From NCBI GenBank assembly GCA_031963465.1, contig JASSUG010000001.1, forward strand, positions 248,001-312,000: a stretch of DNA of 64,000 nt, written 5' to 3'. Shown here in pieces: positions 34,489-44,676 of the stretch. The notes under the pieces were generated by a model. That model was not told the DNA's origin. It saw nothing but the letters and a program-made list of their open reading frames with translations, and made no database searches. A program made the translations under genes and the position numbers. This stretch comes from Mycoavidus cysteinexigens_B. Lineage in GTDB: Bacteria > Pseudomonadota > Gammaproteobacteria > Burkholderiales > Burkholderiaceae. Each line of letters starts with the position of its first letter. Positions within the stretch are counted from its first letter, which is position 1.

Positions 34489-37400
34489 TTGGTGGACCGG
34501 GAAGGGCTCATATGTACCACAATGCAAAAAATCTCCGGGGTTGCGAATTTCAGGCGCAATGCTTTAGGCTATAGCCCGCTTCATTACCTCAAAGAAGGCA
34601 GAAAATACTTAGATCGGGCTTATCAGCAGCAAACGCAAAACCTGATTGAAGCCCGGCGCTTATTCAGCAAAGCGCAAACCCTCTTTAATCAAATCCCCCC
34701 TGCCGAAAAAAATACAGAAATTAACAGAAATATAGCGCAAGCTCATCTTGAGCACGGTAATCGGCTGCGAGATATGGGTTTTATCAAAGAGGCGCGTGCC
34801 AGTTACGAAGCTGCCCGAGCGTTTGATCAACCTGCCGCAGATGAAAAACTGCAAGCATTGAGCGCGATTAAGACGCCGGACTTTCCTCAAAAACTCGTAT
34901 TTCAAAACCTAATTGCCTCTTCCGTCAAGTTAGACACCCGCTTACTTCTACAGTCTGTTTCGCTCAGTGCAACCTGCTTTAAGCATAATTTACCGCCTAT
35001 GGTGGTGGATACGGATCATTCAACGGCGGCGCGTGACATTAAAAATACTCGCCACTTAGCCCGCTGTCTGCAAGCTACTCAATCCCCTCCAACTCAAGAA
35101 TTAAATGAATTAGCGCGTAATATCTTGGAGGCCTTCGCGCAAAGAGATTTCAAAGATTTAGATCTCTGGCGAGAGGTTGTGCCATTAGCGGCCACCGCAG
35201 ATCCAGAGAAATGCCGTTATTTGATTGGCAAAGCTCATGATGCACTGGTGACACAAGAAAAACTCTTGGATCTATCGGCTCTTCAGAGTTTGGCTATGAT
35301 GATTCACAACTTGCCGGAAGCGCTCTTTAAGAATAGTGCAGGAGATTTAGTCAAACTGTTGCAAACCTTGACGAGGCGTTTATCTAGCGAGCATATAGAA
35401 GGTAATGTGCAGCAATTTCAGTTGCTGCTGCACACCACCTCACAGATCTTAGACGCGATGGCCAAAGCAAGCGTGACCGGGATCAACCGTATCCAGGTTC
35501 AGGAACCGCTAGACAAGGTCTTAGCAAAATTAAGCCAAACGCCCGAGTTGCGCTTTCAAGCGTACTATGCGCGTCAAGCTTTGGCCCATATTCCGAATGA
35601 CGAAAGCCGTTGGCAAGAAACATGGCGCCGGAGTTCAAGTGTCATTTTAGGTGCGACGAATTTAGCTCATGTGGTGCAGACTTTTGACCCGAGAAAATTG
35701 CTGCATGCTTTTGATCATTTTAGCGAGGCATTTTCTGGCGCGAGCGAGACCGTCAAGCGTTTAGCCGAGTTAGCCGATGAAATGAACGATTTTGGCGCCA
35801 CTATGCTGGCAACCGGCACGGCAATTCGTGATCGCTTAACAAAAAATAAACAACAACGTTGGTATGCGGCACTGCAATTCTTAGATACCTGCTTAGAAGA
35901 GGGCCAACTGCTAGCATTCGAGCAATTTGCTCGGCATAGTCTATATAGCCGCAACGAAGCCTTCTTATTAGGGTTGTGCCAACGCTTAGAGCAAATAGCT
36001 CGCATCCAAACAGAGGACACCACACAAGCCGCAGCCCTTCAGTTTTTAGGTGATGTGGCGCAAAACAAGAGCCGCCAGTGGGGGCAGTATGACCGTGTGC
36101 AGCAAGCTGTCCACCACGCCCTAGGCCGCTTGGCAAAGACCCAAACTTTATCTGAACGCATGCAAGCGCAAGTCAGAGCACTGCTAGAGCAGTTGCCCCC
36201 TCTGCTTGAGCACGCTAAAACAGCGCATGATATAGATCACTACGTTGTGCCAGTATGGGATCCGGCTTGGCAGCAAGTGGGGACTCAGTTACTGCAGCGG
36301 GCGCGGGGAGATGATCGTCTTTTAACCCAGTCGCAAAGCGTTATGTTGCAAAGCAGCAAGGCCCCGCTGGCGTTTTTAGGTCTAGAGAAAGATATCTTGG
36401 CATTGGAGGCGCACTATGCAAAAGAGCTTGAGGAAGTGGATGAGGTTAAAGATGCCCTCGCGATGTATGTCGCGCCACAGGGCAAGCTGACCGTTGATGC
36501 GTCTGAGCACTTCGATCTAGAACATAAAGTGAGCGCATTTCTGGCGTCAGAGAAAAAGGTATTTTTGTTATTGGGCGAGGCCGGCTCGGGCAAATCAACC
36601 TTTAACCGGCACCTTGCCCGTCGCTTATGGGATGACTATCATCAAGCTCAGCCATCGCAGGAGCGTCCTATCCCCTTATTTATTCCACTTTCTACCTTGG
36701 ATGATTCAAGTAAGAATTTGATCGAGCAATATCTGGCAGGACAGGGTTTGTCAAAGGCTCAGATAGAGGCGTTACGTCAGGCCCGTCGCTTTATCTTTAT
36801 CCTAGACGGTTATGATGAACTGGCCCAGCGCTCACGTGCTTTTTATGCTGATAACCGATTGGATCGGTGGCAAGCGCATGTGATCATGAGTAGCCGGCCA
36901 GAATATTTAGGCAGCGGCTATCAAAGTAAATTCCAGCCACAAGGTAAACCTCGTTTATTCGAGGAGTGTCGGCTGGCGCCATTTTCGGATGCGTCGATAG
37001 AACGCTATATTCATCAGTATGTGAAATATGTCAAGCCAAAATGGAGCGCTCAAAAATATCAACAGGCTTTTAAAGGTGCGCCGGAATTAAAAGATCTGGT
37101 GCGCAATCCCTTTATGCTCAATATGGCCTTAGAGGTATTGTCTACACTGGATTTGCACAAGAGCCGGGGGTCACGACTGACGCGAGTCGCGCTCTATAAC
37201 ATCTTTGTGGACAACTGGTCTGCGCGCTCGCAAGAACGTTTAGGACGGATTCAATTAAGACCAGCGGAACAGGAGGCGTTTGAGCGTTTAGATGAAGAGG
37301 GATTTGTGGCCCACGAGATAGAGTTTAGTCAACGCTTTGCGGTGGCGTTGCATCTAGCTCGAGCGGTCACCGTCACGTATTCAGCGGCAAGTGATGCCAA

Positions 37401-39930
37401 GCATGGGGATTGGCGCGAAGAATTTTTAGGCAATGCTGAAAAGACGCGATTGCTGCGCTTTAATGCTCCGTTAATTCGCCAAGATAACCAGTATCGCTTT
37501 ATCCATAAGTCGTTACAGGATTATTTTGTGGCGCGGGCGCTATGGGAAGAAATGAGAACCTCTGCTGGGAGCAGGCAAGAGTTATTTAAGGAACTTAGTG
37601 CTGCGAACCATCTACGTCTGTTATGGAACGAATTGGAAGATTTTTCTGCGTTGCAGCCAGCGGCGTTGTTCAACCAACTTAACGTAGTGGAAGATCCAGC
37701 AGTACTCAGCTTTTTAGTCGAGCAAGTAAGGCAAGAGCCGACTTTAATCAAGTCCCTCTTAGCTTGGGTCAAGGCGTCAAAGACCCGAGATGGCATTGAC
37801 AGAGCCGCGGCCAATGCTTTGACTATTTTAGTCAAGGCAGGCCGGCAATTGAATGGCTTAGATTTGAGCCAAATCAAAGTGCTGGGAGCGGATTTAAGTT
37901 ATGGGGTCTTTGACCAAACCCAATTTAAAGGGGCGGATTTAAGGGAAGTCAAATTCCGCGGCGCATGGTTGCGTGGAGCAAACTTAGAGACGGCGCAGTT
38001 GAGAGGCATTAACTTTGGTGAGTTACCTAGTTTAGAGCTCAATAGTAAGGTGTCTGATTGTGGTTATTCCCCTGATGGGCACTGGTTGGCTGTGAGTACG
38101 AGTGAGGGCGAGATAAACCTGTATCGAACGGAAGCATTAGAGCTGGTGCATACGCTTGCAGGGGTGGGTGATGCGGTGAGGGTGAATAGCGTGAGTTTTT
38201 CACCAAACAGCGAATTCCTAGCGTCAGGAGGAGAGGATACAAAGGTGACGCTATGGCAAGTAGAAAGCGGAGAGGTAGTGCATGTGTTTGCAGGCCATAG
38301 CGATGCGGTGAATAGTGTGAGTTTTTCCCCCAATGGTGAATTCCTGGTGTCGGGGAGTCGGGATAAAACGGCGAAATTGTGGCGCGCAGAAAGCGGCGAA
38401 GAATTGCATACGTTGGCCGGGCATAGTGACCGGGTGAGAAGCGTGAGTTTCTCGCCAAATGGTGAGATCGTAGCGTCGGGGAGTAAGGATGGAACGGTAA
38501 AACTATGGAGCACAGCAAGCGGAGAAGAGTTACGTACACTTGAATGCCATGGCAGTGCCGTCAATAGTGTGAATTTTTCGCCTAATGGCGAATTGCTGGC
38601 GGCCGGCAATTATAGGGTAGCGAAGCTGTGGGAAGTAGCAAGTGGCAAAGAATTACATGCGCTTGAAGGGCATAATGGTTGGGTGAGCAGTGTAAATTTT
38701 TCGCCCAATGGCAAGTTTCTGGCCTCGGGCAGTTCAGATAATATGGTCAAGCTATGGAACGTAGAAAGCGGCGAGGAATTGTCTACGCTTGAAGGGCATA
38801 GCGGTAGAGTAAAAGGCTTGAGCTTCTCGCCAGACAGCAAGTTTTTGGTGTCGGGGAGTGGCGATGGAACGGTGAAGTTATGGCGAGTCGAAGACGGGGA
38901 AGAGCGGCCTATGCTCGGCGGGCATAGTCATGGCGTGAGGAGTGTGAAATTTTCCCCCAACGGTGAGTATCTGGCCTCGGGCAGCGCGGATAACACGGTA
39001 AAACTATGGAGCGTAAAAAGCGGTGAAGAACTACGTACGTTTAAAGGCCATTCACTCAGTGTGCTTAAAGTCAATTTCTCACTAGATGGCAAATTTTTGG
39101 CCTCAGGGAGTTGGGATAAGACGGTGAAGCTGTGGAATGCAGACACTGCAGAAGAGTTGCATACGTTTGCAGGACATAGTGAAAGAGTAAGTAGCGTGAG
39201 TTTTTCGCCAGATGGCAAACTCCTGGCCTCAGGGAGTTGGGATAACACAGTGAGACTATGGAGCGTAGATAGCAAAAAAGAGCTATATACGCTTAAGGCC
39301 CATGATAGTTGGGTGAGTAGTGTGAATTTTTCACCAGACGGGAAGCTCCTGGCGTCGGCGAGTCAAGATGGAACCGTGAAGCTATGGAACATAAGCAACG
39401 GAGAAATGTTGTGTGTGCTTGAAGGGCACCGGTATGGGGTCAGTAGCGTGACTTTTTCGTCAGATGGCAAGCTGCTGGCGTCAGGCGGGGCTGATAAGGT
39501 CGTGAATCTATGGCAAGTAGACAGCGGAGAAATGTTGCACACGCTTGCCGGACATAATCATTGGGTGATGAGCGTGAATTTTTCACCCGATAACACGCTT
39601 TTGGTGTCGAGTGGCAAAGATGAGGCGGTCAGGTTGTGGTCAGTAGAGACCGGAGAATGCAAGGCGACACTGCCCTGTTTTTTTGATTGGGTTGATTCAA
39701 TCGTTTGGCCTGAGTCCGCAGCAAATAGCATCAAATTGGCGGGTGGCAAAGGCCGTGCAGCGCATATTTGGCAAATAGAACCGACAGCGAATGATTGGCG
39801 GGTCGGATTATATTGGGCTTCATCTCAAAACCAACTCACCTTAACCCATGCCTCGATTCAAGATGCACAAGGCTTAAGTCCAATGAACGTTCGCTTATTC
39901 GCACAAAGGCAAATAAGTAGTAAGCTCTGA
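34489..39930 (+). CDS. giant NACHT-pentapeptide-WD40 protein (STAND NTPase)
   Basis: 1813 residues. The N-terminal 650 or so are helical with TPR-like segments (ARRLFSKAQTLFNQ). A NACHT NTPase follows: Walker A GEAGSGKST at 696-704 and Walker B FIFILDGYDEL at 768-778. A helical arm leads to pentapeptide repeats (about 1125-1180) and then 14 WD40 blades (about 1185-1764), enough for two seven-bladed propellers, and a tail with YWASSQNQLTLTHASIQ. From about residue 1085 it is homologous to the genes at 1-2286 and 51799-53703. Start is uncertain: TTG 34489, GTG 34492 (both served by GGAAGG) or ATG 34522. Bacterial NACHT proteins include phage sensors; a host-directed role is also possible. No effector domain is recognised. 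Confidence 0.9.
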   Translation: MVDREGLICTTMQKISGVANFRRNALGYSPLHYLKEGRKYLDRAYQQQTQNLIEARRLFSKAQTLFNQIPPAEKNTEINRNIAQAHLEHGNRLRDMGFIKEARASYEAARAFDQPAADEKLQALSAIKTPDFPQKLVFQNLIASSVKLDTRLLLQSVSLSATCFKHNLPPMVVDTDHSTAARDIKNTRHLARCLQATQSPPTQELNELARNILEAFAQRDFKDLDLWREVVPLAATADPEKCRYLIGKAHDALVTQEKLLDLSALQSLAMMIHNLPEALFKNSAGDLVKLLQTLTRRLSSEHIEGNVQQFQLLLHTTSQILDAMAKASVTGINRIQVQEPLDKVLAKLSQTPELRFQAYYARQALAHIPNDESRWQETWRRSSSVILGATNLAHVVQTFDPRKLLHAFDHFSEAFSGASETVKRLAELADEMNDFGATMLATGTAIRDRLTKNKQQRWYAALQFLDTCLEEGQLLAFEQFARHSLYSRNEAFLLGLCQRLEQIARIQTEDTTQAAALQFLGDVAQNKSRQWGQYDRVQQAVHHALGRLAKTQTLSERMQAQVRALLEQLPPLLEHAKTAHDIDHYVVPVWDPAWQQVGTQLLQRARGDDRLLTQSQSVMLQSSKAPLAFLGLEKDILALEAHYAKELEEVDEVKDALAMYVAPQGKLTVDASEHFDLEHKVSAFLASEKKVFLLLGEAGSGKSTFNRHLARRLWDDYHQAQPSQERPIPLFIPLSTLDDSSKNLIEQYLAGQGLSKAQIEALRQARRFIFILDGYDELAQRSRAFYADNRLDRWQAHVIMSSRPEYLGSGYQSKFQPQGKPRLFEECRLAPFSDASIERYIHQYVKYVKPKWSAQKYQQAFKGAPELKDLVRNPFMLNMALEVLSTLDLHKSRGSRLTRVALYNIFVDNWSARSQERLGRIQLRPAEQEAFERLDEEGFVAHEIEFSQRFAVALHLARAVTVTYSAASDAKHGDWREEFLGNAEKTRLLRFNAPLIRQDNQYRFIHKSLQDYFVARALWEEMRTSAGSRQELFKELSAANHLRLLWNELEDFSALQPAALFNQLNVVEDPAVLSFLVEQVRQEPTLIKSLLAWVKASKTRDGIDRAAANALTILVKAGRQLNGLDLSQIKVLGADLSYGVFDQTQFKGADLREVKFRGAWLRGANLETAQLRGINFGELPSLELNSKVSDCGYSPDGHWLAVSTSEGEINLYRTEALELVHTLAGVGDAVRVNSVSFSPNSEFLASGGEDTKVTLWQVESGEVVHVFAGHSDAVNSVSFSPNGEFLVSGSRDKTAKLWRAESGEELHTLAGHSDRVRSVSFSPNGEIVASGSKDGTVKLWSTASGEELRTLECHGSAVNSVNFSPNGELLAAGNYRVAKLWEVASGKELHALEGHNGWVSSVNFSPNGKFLASGSSDNMVKLWNVESGEELSTLEGHSGRVKGLSFSPDSKFLVSGSGDGTVKLWRVEDGEERPMLGGHSHGVRSVKFSPNGEYLASGSADNTVKLWSVKSGEELRTFKGHSLSVLKVNFSLDGKFLASGSWDKTVKLWNADTAEELHTFAGHSERVSSVSFSPDGKLLASGSWDNTVRLWSVDSKKELYTLKAHDSWVSSVNFSPDGKLLASASQDGTVKLWNISNGEMLCVLEGHRYGVSSVTFSSDGKLLASGGADKVVNLWQVDSGEMLHTLAGHNHWVMSVNFSPDNTLLVSSGKDEAVRLWSVETGECKATLPCFFDWVDSIVWPESAANSIKLAGGKGRAAHIWQIEPTANDWRVGLYWASSQNQLTLTHASIQDAQGLSPMNVRLFAQRQISSKL

Positions 39931-40063
39931 ATAAATAGTTTTGCGTAACGCGTGGCTCTAAGAACTCAAACCAACAGCAAAGATAGGATGGAATAACGCA
40001 GATAAAGGAAAGACATCAAAGCGAGCCTGCCAGCTTTTGCGTGTGTTGTTGGCATTCGAGAAC

Positions 40064-40137
40064 TGGAGGCGGGAGTCGGAATCGAACCGGCGTTGACGGC
40101 TTTGCAGGCCGCTGCATGACCACTCTGCCATCCCGCC
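40064..40137 (-). tRNA. tRNA-Cys (GCA)
   Basis: The minus strand folds as a tRNA with acceptor arms GGCGGGA and TCCCGCC, discriminator T, encoded CCA and T-loop GGTTCGATTCC. The anticodon loop CTGCAAA gives GCA, cysteine. It is 74 bases with CCA, second in a pair after tRNA-Gly. Confidence 0.96.
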
Positions 40138-40237
40138 AGGGATCAAGCTTGACTGGGCGATAATGTTCTACGTTGCCAGTTTGATGGCCGGCCAAACAAA
40201 ATAAAGGAAAAGACCCTCTATAAGTAAGCCGATAGAT

Positions 40238-40313
<76 letters not shown>

Positions 40314-40359
40314 ATAAATTGCCTTGCGCGTTTTGCGTCTTACTCAATGCAAAGACGAG

Positions 40360-40388
40360 ATTATGAATAAGTGCTTATTTGGTGTCAA
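40360..40388 (-). promoter_or_regulatory. sigma-70 promoter of the tRNA-Gly/tRNA-Cys operon
   Basis: On the minus strand TTGACA (40388-40383) and CATAAT (40365-40360) are exactly 17 bases apart, 46 bases before tRNA-Gly. This is the best promoter match in the window. Confidence 0.88.
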
Positions 40389-40497
40389 GCGATTGCTACA
40401 ATATACTTGCACTTAGATGTAAAAGAAGGGGGGATCGCTAGGGTAAAATTGGGTGGCAAGGCCAATTAGGGACTGGATTTAGAGGAAAAGGGTTGAC

Positions 40498-41067
40498 GTG
40501 AGTAAAGCTTGGATTAAAGAATCGGAACCCGCTGAGCCAAATGAAATAGAGCTTGAGCAGGTGCAAATACCCGCTGGGGCGAAGAATTACATGACGCCAG
40601 CAGGCTATCGTAAATTAAAAGCAGAGTTATTGAGTTTGCTTGATCATGAGCGGCCTGAGGTGGTTCGCACCGTATCATGGGCGGCTGCCAATGGAGACCG
40701 TTCGGAGAATGCAGATTATATTTACGGCAAGCGGCGCTTACGTGCAATCGACAAACAAATTCGATTTTTGACCAAGCGGCTGGATAATGCGGAGGTTGTA
40801 GACAGCAGTTACCAAGAAAATCTAGATCAGGTGTTTTTTGGCGCAACGGTTACCTATGCGACAGATGAGGGCGTTGAACATTCTGTCACCATTGTCGGGG
40901 TGGATGAAATTAATCTAGAGCAAGGTCATGTGAGTTGGGTCTCACCGATTGCGCGGGCTTTGCTTAAAGCAAAATTGGGTGACACGGTGCCGCTTCATAC
41001 GCCAACCGGCATGATACAAATCGAGGTGCTTAAGATCCAATACCCTGAACGGGCCGATGCGGGTTAA
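40498..41067 (+). CDS. greB: transcription elongation factor GreB
   Basis: Rescues arrested RNA polymerase by stimulating transcript cleavage. It has the family start of the coiled coil, NYMTPAGYRKLKAELLSLL, then WAAANGDRSENADYIYGKRR with the two acidic tip residues (ENAD), and the C-terminal FKBP-like domain VGVDEINLEQGHVSWVSPIA. GTG start; GGAAAAGGG lies upstream. It has 189 residues, about 30 more than E. coli GreB, from an N-terminal extension. Confidence 0.94.
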   Translation: MSKAWIKESEPAEPNEIELEQVQIPAGAKNYMTPAGYRKLKAELLSLLDHERPEVVRTVSWAAANGDRSENADYIYGKRRLRAIDKQIRFLTKRLDNAEVVDSSYQENLDQVFFGATVTYATDEGVEHSVTIVGVDEINLEQGHVSWVSPIARALLKAKLGDTVPLHTPTGMIQIEVLKIQYPERADAG

Positions 41068-41103
41068 GTGAGACTGCTATATGCGTGCGCCAAGCACGGT
41101 TCT

Positions 41104-41143
41104 TTGGGATAGTCACACCATTATTGGGATAGTCATACCATTA
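41104..41143. repeat. 20-bp tandem duplication between greB and spoT
   Basis: TTGGGATAGTCACACCATTA is followed directly by a copy with one change (C to T). It lies in the 100-base convergent gap. Confidence 0.85.
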
Positions 41144-41167
41144 ATCATCTGACAAGCTCGGCAAGCA

Positions 41168-43537
41168 TTAATAATCTGGCCGCTCGCGCTCAATCTGCAT
41201 ACCGCCATTGCGACGGCTAGCTTGGTTTTCGCCAGATTTTTCGCGGGCGATACGCATAACATCTGGATTGATGCGCGTGCGGCGCATCATATTCGCTAGA
41301 TGCACTCGATTAGCCACCTGAATCACTAGGCGCAGCACAGCAGATTCTTGGGCAAAATCTTCGTCCATCGCAATATGCGCAATATTGGCATCGGCGGCTG
41401 TAATATCCGCTGCAATGCGCGCAAAAACGCCTTTTGTTTTACGCACTAGGATCTTGATCACGACATCGAACAAACGTCCTGGTTGGGGCGCCCAGGCGAT
41501 ATCAATCCAGCGCTCTGGATCGCGCTTGTGAATGCGGTGGGCTACGCGGCATTCTGTGGTGTGAACCGCCATCCCCAGGCCGAGTCCAATGTAGCCCATG
41601 ATGGCGTCCCCCGGAATCGGGCGACAGCAGGACGATAATTGGACAGACATGCCCTCCGCGCCGCTAATCATAATCGGGGCTGAACTATGGGTGCTGTTGG
41701 CCGGGGCGGTGTCTGACCCTAGCGGCTTAGTCGGTGTATCTTTATGAGCTTCATCTTCATGACCTCCTAGCAAGACCTCAATCCGTTTTGCCATGACAGC
41801 GGCAATGCAACGGCCTAGTCCGACGTCAGCGAAGATTTCTTGGCTGCTGTGATTCGTCCATTGCTCTAGTTTGCTCCAAACCTGCGGCGTCATGCTTTCT
41901 AATGAGAGGCCATAGCCTTTGAGTGCTTGTTCTATGAGCCGTTGACCCAATTGTATGGATTCATTGAAGCGCATCGTTTTAAGGTAGTGCCGAATGGCAG
42001 AGCGCGCTTTACCAGTGCGCACGAAGCTCAGCCAAGCTGGATTCGGCTTGGCTGAGGGGGCCGTGATAACCTCGACAATATCGCCGCTTTGCAACTCAGT
42101 GCGCACCGGTAGCATTTCATTATTGATTTTTACTGCGGCGCATTGATTGCCCAGTTCGCTATGAATGGCGTAAGCGAAATCAAGTGCCGTGGCGCCACGT
42201 GGCAGCGTTATGATGCTTGATTTCGGCGTAAACACATAAACTGCATCTGGAAAGAGGTCGATCTTAACGTGTTCCAGGAATTCACTCGCATCGCCCGCTT
42301 CCAATTGAATATCCAGCAACGATTTGAGCCATTGATGAGCGCGTTGTTGGACATCGTTCAGATCTGCGCTGCCATTTTTATAGAGCCAGTGCGCCGCGAC
42401 GCCGGCCTCGGCGATATCGTGCATCTTGCCGGTACGGATCTGAAATTCAACGGGGGTGCCAAACGGACCCACCAGTGTGGTATGCAATGACTGATAGCCG
42501 TTGATTTTGGGAATCGCGATGTAATCTTTAAATTTACCGGGTACGGGTTTGTAAAGGGAGTGCAAGACTCCCATACATAAATAACATTCAATGGGTTTTT
42601 CGACAACGATGCGAAAACCATATACGTCAAGAACTTGCGAAAACGACAATTGTTTGTCGCGCATCTTACGGTAGATGCTATAGATGGTTTTTTCGCGGCC
42701 CGTGACTTCGCAATCAATCTGCTCATCTGCAAACGCGTACTGGACTGCCTCCAGGATTTTGCCAACCACTTCACGGCGATTACCGCGTGCGGCTTTTACG
42801 GCTTTTTCAATCGTTGCGTAGCGATGCGGATGAAAATTCGCAAAACTAGTTTCCTGCAATTCCCGATAGGTATTATTTAAACCTAGTCGGTGTGCAATCG
42901 GTGCATAAATATCGTTCGTTTCACGCGCGACGCGGCGGCGTTTCTCCGCCGGCACAGCGCTGAGGGTGCGCATATTGTGCAAACGATCGGCTAATTTGAC
43001 GAGGATCACACGCACATCGCGCGCCATGGCCAGCATCATTTTGCGGAAATTTTCCGCTTGCGCATCTTCGCGACTGCGAAACTCCATGCGGTCGAGTTTG
43101 GATAAACCATCGACCAATTCAGCGACCTTTGGCCCAAAATGCTCCGCCAATGCGTCTTTGGTGACCCCTTGGTCTTCCATCACATCATGGAGTAAGGCTG
43201 CCATGATGGATTGCGCATCGAGTCGCCAGCTGGCGCAAATTTCGGCAACCGCAATCGGATGCGTGATGTAGGGTTCACCACTTTGCCGATACTGGCCAAG
43301 ATGAGCTTGATCGCTGAAATGGAAAGCAGCTTTGATTTGCTCGATTTCTGATTGTTCGAGGTAATCGGATAAAGCTGTGGTTAATTGTGCGATTGAAACG
43401 ACTTCATGCTTACGCGGCTGTTCAGGCGTGGCAGTGGGACCGAATAAATGCTTAAACGACTGCTCAAGCACTTCATCGATATATTTGCGCGCTACCGGCG
43501 TATCTAATTTGGAGGCAGAGGATGGACTTTCGTTCAT
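41168..43537 (-). CDS. spoT: bifunctional (p)ppGpp synthetase/hydrolase SpoT
   Basis: RelA/SpoT homologue controlling the stringent response. The hydrolase HD site is intact (AALLHDVMEDQGVT, His117-Asp118), with DRLHNMRTL after it. The synthetase domain has TGREKTIYSIYRKMRDK and NGYQSLHTTLVGPFG. TGS (VYVFTPKSSIITLPRGATA) and a C-terminal ACT domain follow. The start is the ATG at 43537 with GGAGG five to six bases upstream, giving 789 residues; an ATG 12 bases further up is less likely. Gene order spoT-rpoZ-gmk is standard. Confidence 0.96.
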   Translation of the reverse strand: MNESPSSASKLDTPVARKYIDEVLEQSFKHLFGPTATPEQPRKHEVVSIAQLTTALSDYLEQSEIEQIKAAFHFSDQAHLGQYRQSGEPYITHPIAVAEICASWRLDAQSIMAALLHDVMEDQGVTKDALAEHFGPKVAELVDGLSKLDRMEFRSREDAQAENFRKMMLAMARDVRVILVKLADRLHNMRTLSAVPAEKRRRVARETNDIYAPIAHRLGLNNTYRELQETSFANFHPHRYATIEKAVKAARGNRREVVGKILEAVQYAFADEQIDCEVTGREKTIYSIYRKMRDKQLSFSQVLDVYGFRIVVEKPIECYLCMGVLHSLYKPVPGKFKDYIAIPKINGYQSLHTTLVGPFGTPVEFQIRTGKMHDIAEAGVAAHWLYKNGSADLNDVQQRAHQWLKSLLDIQLEAGDASEFLEHVKIDLFPDAVYVFTPKSSIITLPRGATALDFAYAIHSELGNQCAAVKINNEMLPVRTELQSGDIVEVITAPSAKPNPAWLSFVRTGKARSAIRHYLKTMRFNESIQLGQRLIEQALKGYGLSLESMTPQVWSKLEQWTNHSSQEIFADVGLGRCIAAVMAKRIEVLLGGHEDEAHKDTPTKPLGSDTAPANSTHSSAPIMISGAEGMSVQLSSCCRPIPGDAIMGYIGLGLGMAVHTTECRVAHRIHKRDPERWIDIAWAPQPGRLFDVVIKILVRKTKGVFARIAADITAADANIAHIAMDEDFAQESAVLRLVIQVANRVHLANMMRRTRINPDVMRIAREKSGENQASRRNGGMQIERERPDY

Positions 43538-43591
43538 ATTTGCCTCCATAGATTAATCGTACTCGCTTGAGATGAGCGCGGCTGGATGTGC

Positions 43592-43798
43592 TTACAGCGG
43601 CACTTTTTTTAACATTTCATTAATTTCTACAACGCCGTCGGCAATCTCACGCAAAGCGGCAACAGGCGGCTTATTACGGTTACCCACTTTAGTGGCGTGT
43701 CCTAAGATGAGCTGGCGCGCCCGGTAAGTAGCCGCCAGCGTAAGATCAAAACGATTGGTACCGGGTTGCAGGCAGTCTTCGATAGTAATGCGGGCCAT
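43592..43798 (-). CDS. rpoZ: DNA-directed RNA polymerase omega subunit
   Basis: Small subunit that helps assemble RNA polymerase. MARITIEDCLQPGTNRFDLT at the start and the HATKVGNRNKPPVAALREIA motif identify it. It has 68 residues, full length. Lies between gmk and spoT on the same strand. Confidence 0.97.
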   Translation of the reverse strand: MARITIEDCLQPGTNRFDLTLAATYRARQLILGHATKVGNRNKPPVAALREIADGVVEINEMLKKVPL

Positions 43799-43876
43799 GA
43801 TGAGTTCTTCCTTTATAAGAATATGTGTATTTTACCCCAGCAGGGTTTAAAGAGGTTTTTAAAGGTTATTTGTTGC

Positions 43877-44575
43877 TTAATTGGCGTTAGGCGTATGAAT
43901 GCCTAACTCAGTAAAAAGATGAGCATGGCGCGCGCACTGCGTCGCAAAGCGTAGCCGTGTCGTGGTGACAATCGCTTGCAATTGGGCGAGTGCCTGTGCA
44001 AACACATCGTTGATGACGACGTAATCAGCTTCGGCGGCATGTGCTATTTCGCTGCCGGCGGCGAGTAACCTCCTGACAATCACATTGGGCGCATCCTGCC
44101 CGCGTTTTTTTAGCCGTTCTTCGAGGGCCTCAAGCGAAGGCGGTAAAACGAAAATGCTCACCGCATGACCAAACTGCCGGCGTATTTGCCGCGCGCCTTG
44201 CCAATCAATTTCAAGCAGTACATCGTGGCCAGCTTCGACCTGTTTTTCAATCCACAGGCGTGAAGTTCCATAATAATGTCCATGCACCTCGGCGCTCTCG
44301 ATAAATTCACCGCTGGCGCGGCGCACGAAAAAATCTTCCTGCGTCACAAAATGATAAGCGTGTCCATCTACCTCACCAGGCCGAGGCGCGCGTGTTGTAT
44401 AAGAGACCGATAAACTGATGCCTGCATCTTGCTCAAGTAAGGCATTGACCAGCGTTGATTTGCCAGCGCCTGAAGGGGCTATGACCATAAACAAATGGCC
44501 AGGATACTGATTGTCCGCTGAGTGGCTGCGTGGAGTGGCAGAGGGAGGCATGGAAGGTGAGGTTGCCTGGCTCAT
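43877..44575 (-). CDS. gmk: guanylate kinase
   Basis: Phosphorylates GMP to GDP with ATP. Walker A is APSGAGKSTLVNALL; GMP-binding residues are in SVSYTTRAPRPGEVDGHAYH and the lid has RLKKRGQDAPNVIVRRL. 232 residues; the first 25 are a low-complexity Ser/Pro-rich extension relative to the family. Upstream of rpoZ and spoT. Confidence 0.96.
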   Translation of the reverse strand: MSQATSPSMPPSATPRSHSADNQYPGHLFMVIAPSGAGKSTLVNALLEQDAGISLSVSYTTRAPRPGEVDGHAYHFVTQEDFFVRRASGEFIESAEVHGHYYGTSRLWIEKQVEAGHDVLLEIDWQGARQIRRQFGHAVSIFVLPPSLEALEERLKKRGQDAPNVIVRRLLAAGSEIAHAAEADYVVINDVFAQALAQLQAIVTTTRLRFATQCARHAHLFTELGIHTPNAN

Positions 44576-44676
44576 GATAAAACGGGCTCCAGTTTAAAAA
44601 TGCTCTCCCGCATGATTGGGGGCCGCGAGAGAAGGGTTATAACTTGAAAATAGGTACTGAATAATAAGCCTGAAGC

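Noticed and set aside
38039..38609. Long minus-strand frames inside the WD40 part of the NACHT gene
   Set aside because: Repetitive WD40 codons keep antisense frames open; no conserved protein pattern or ribosome site.
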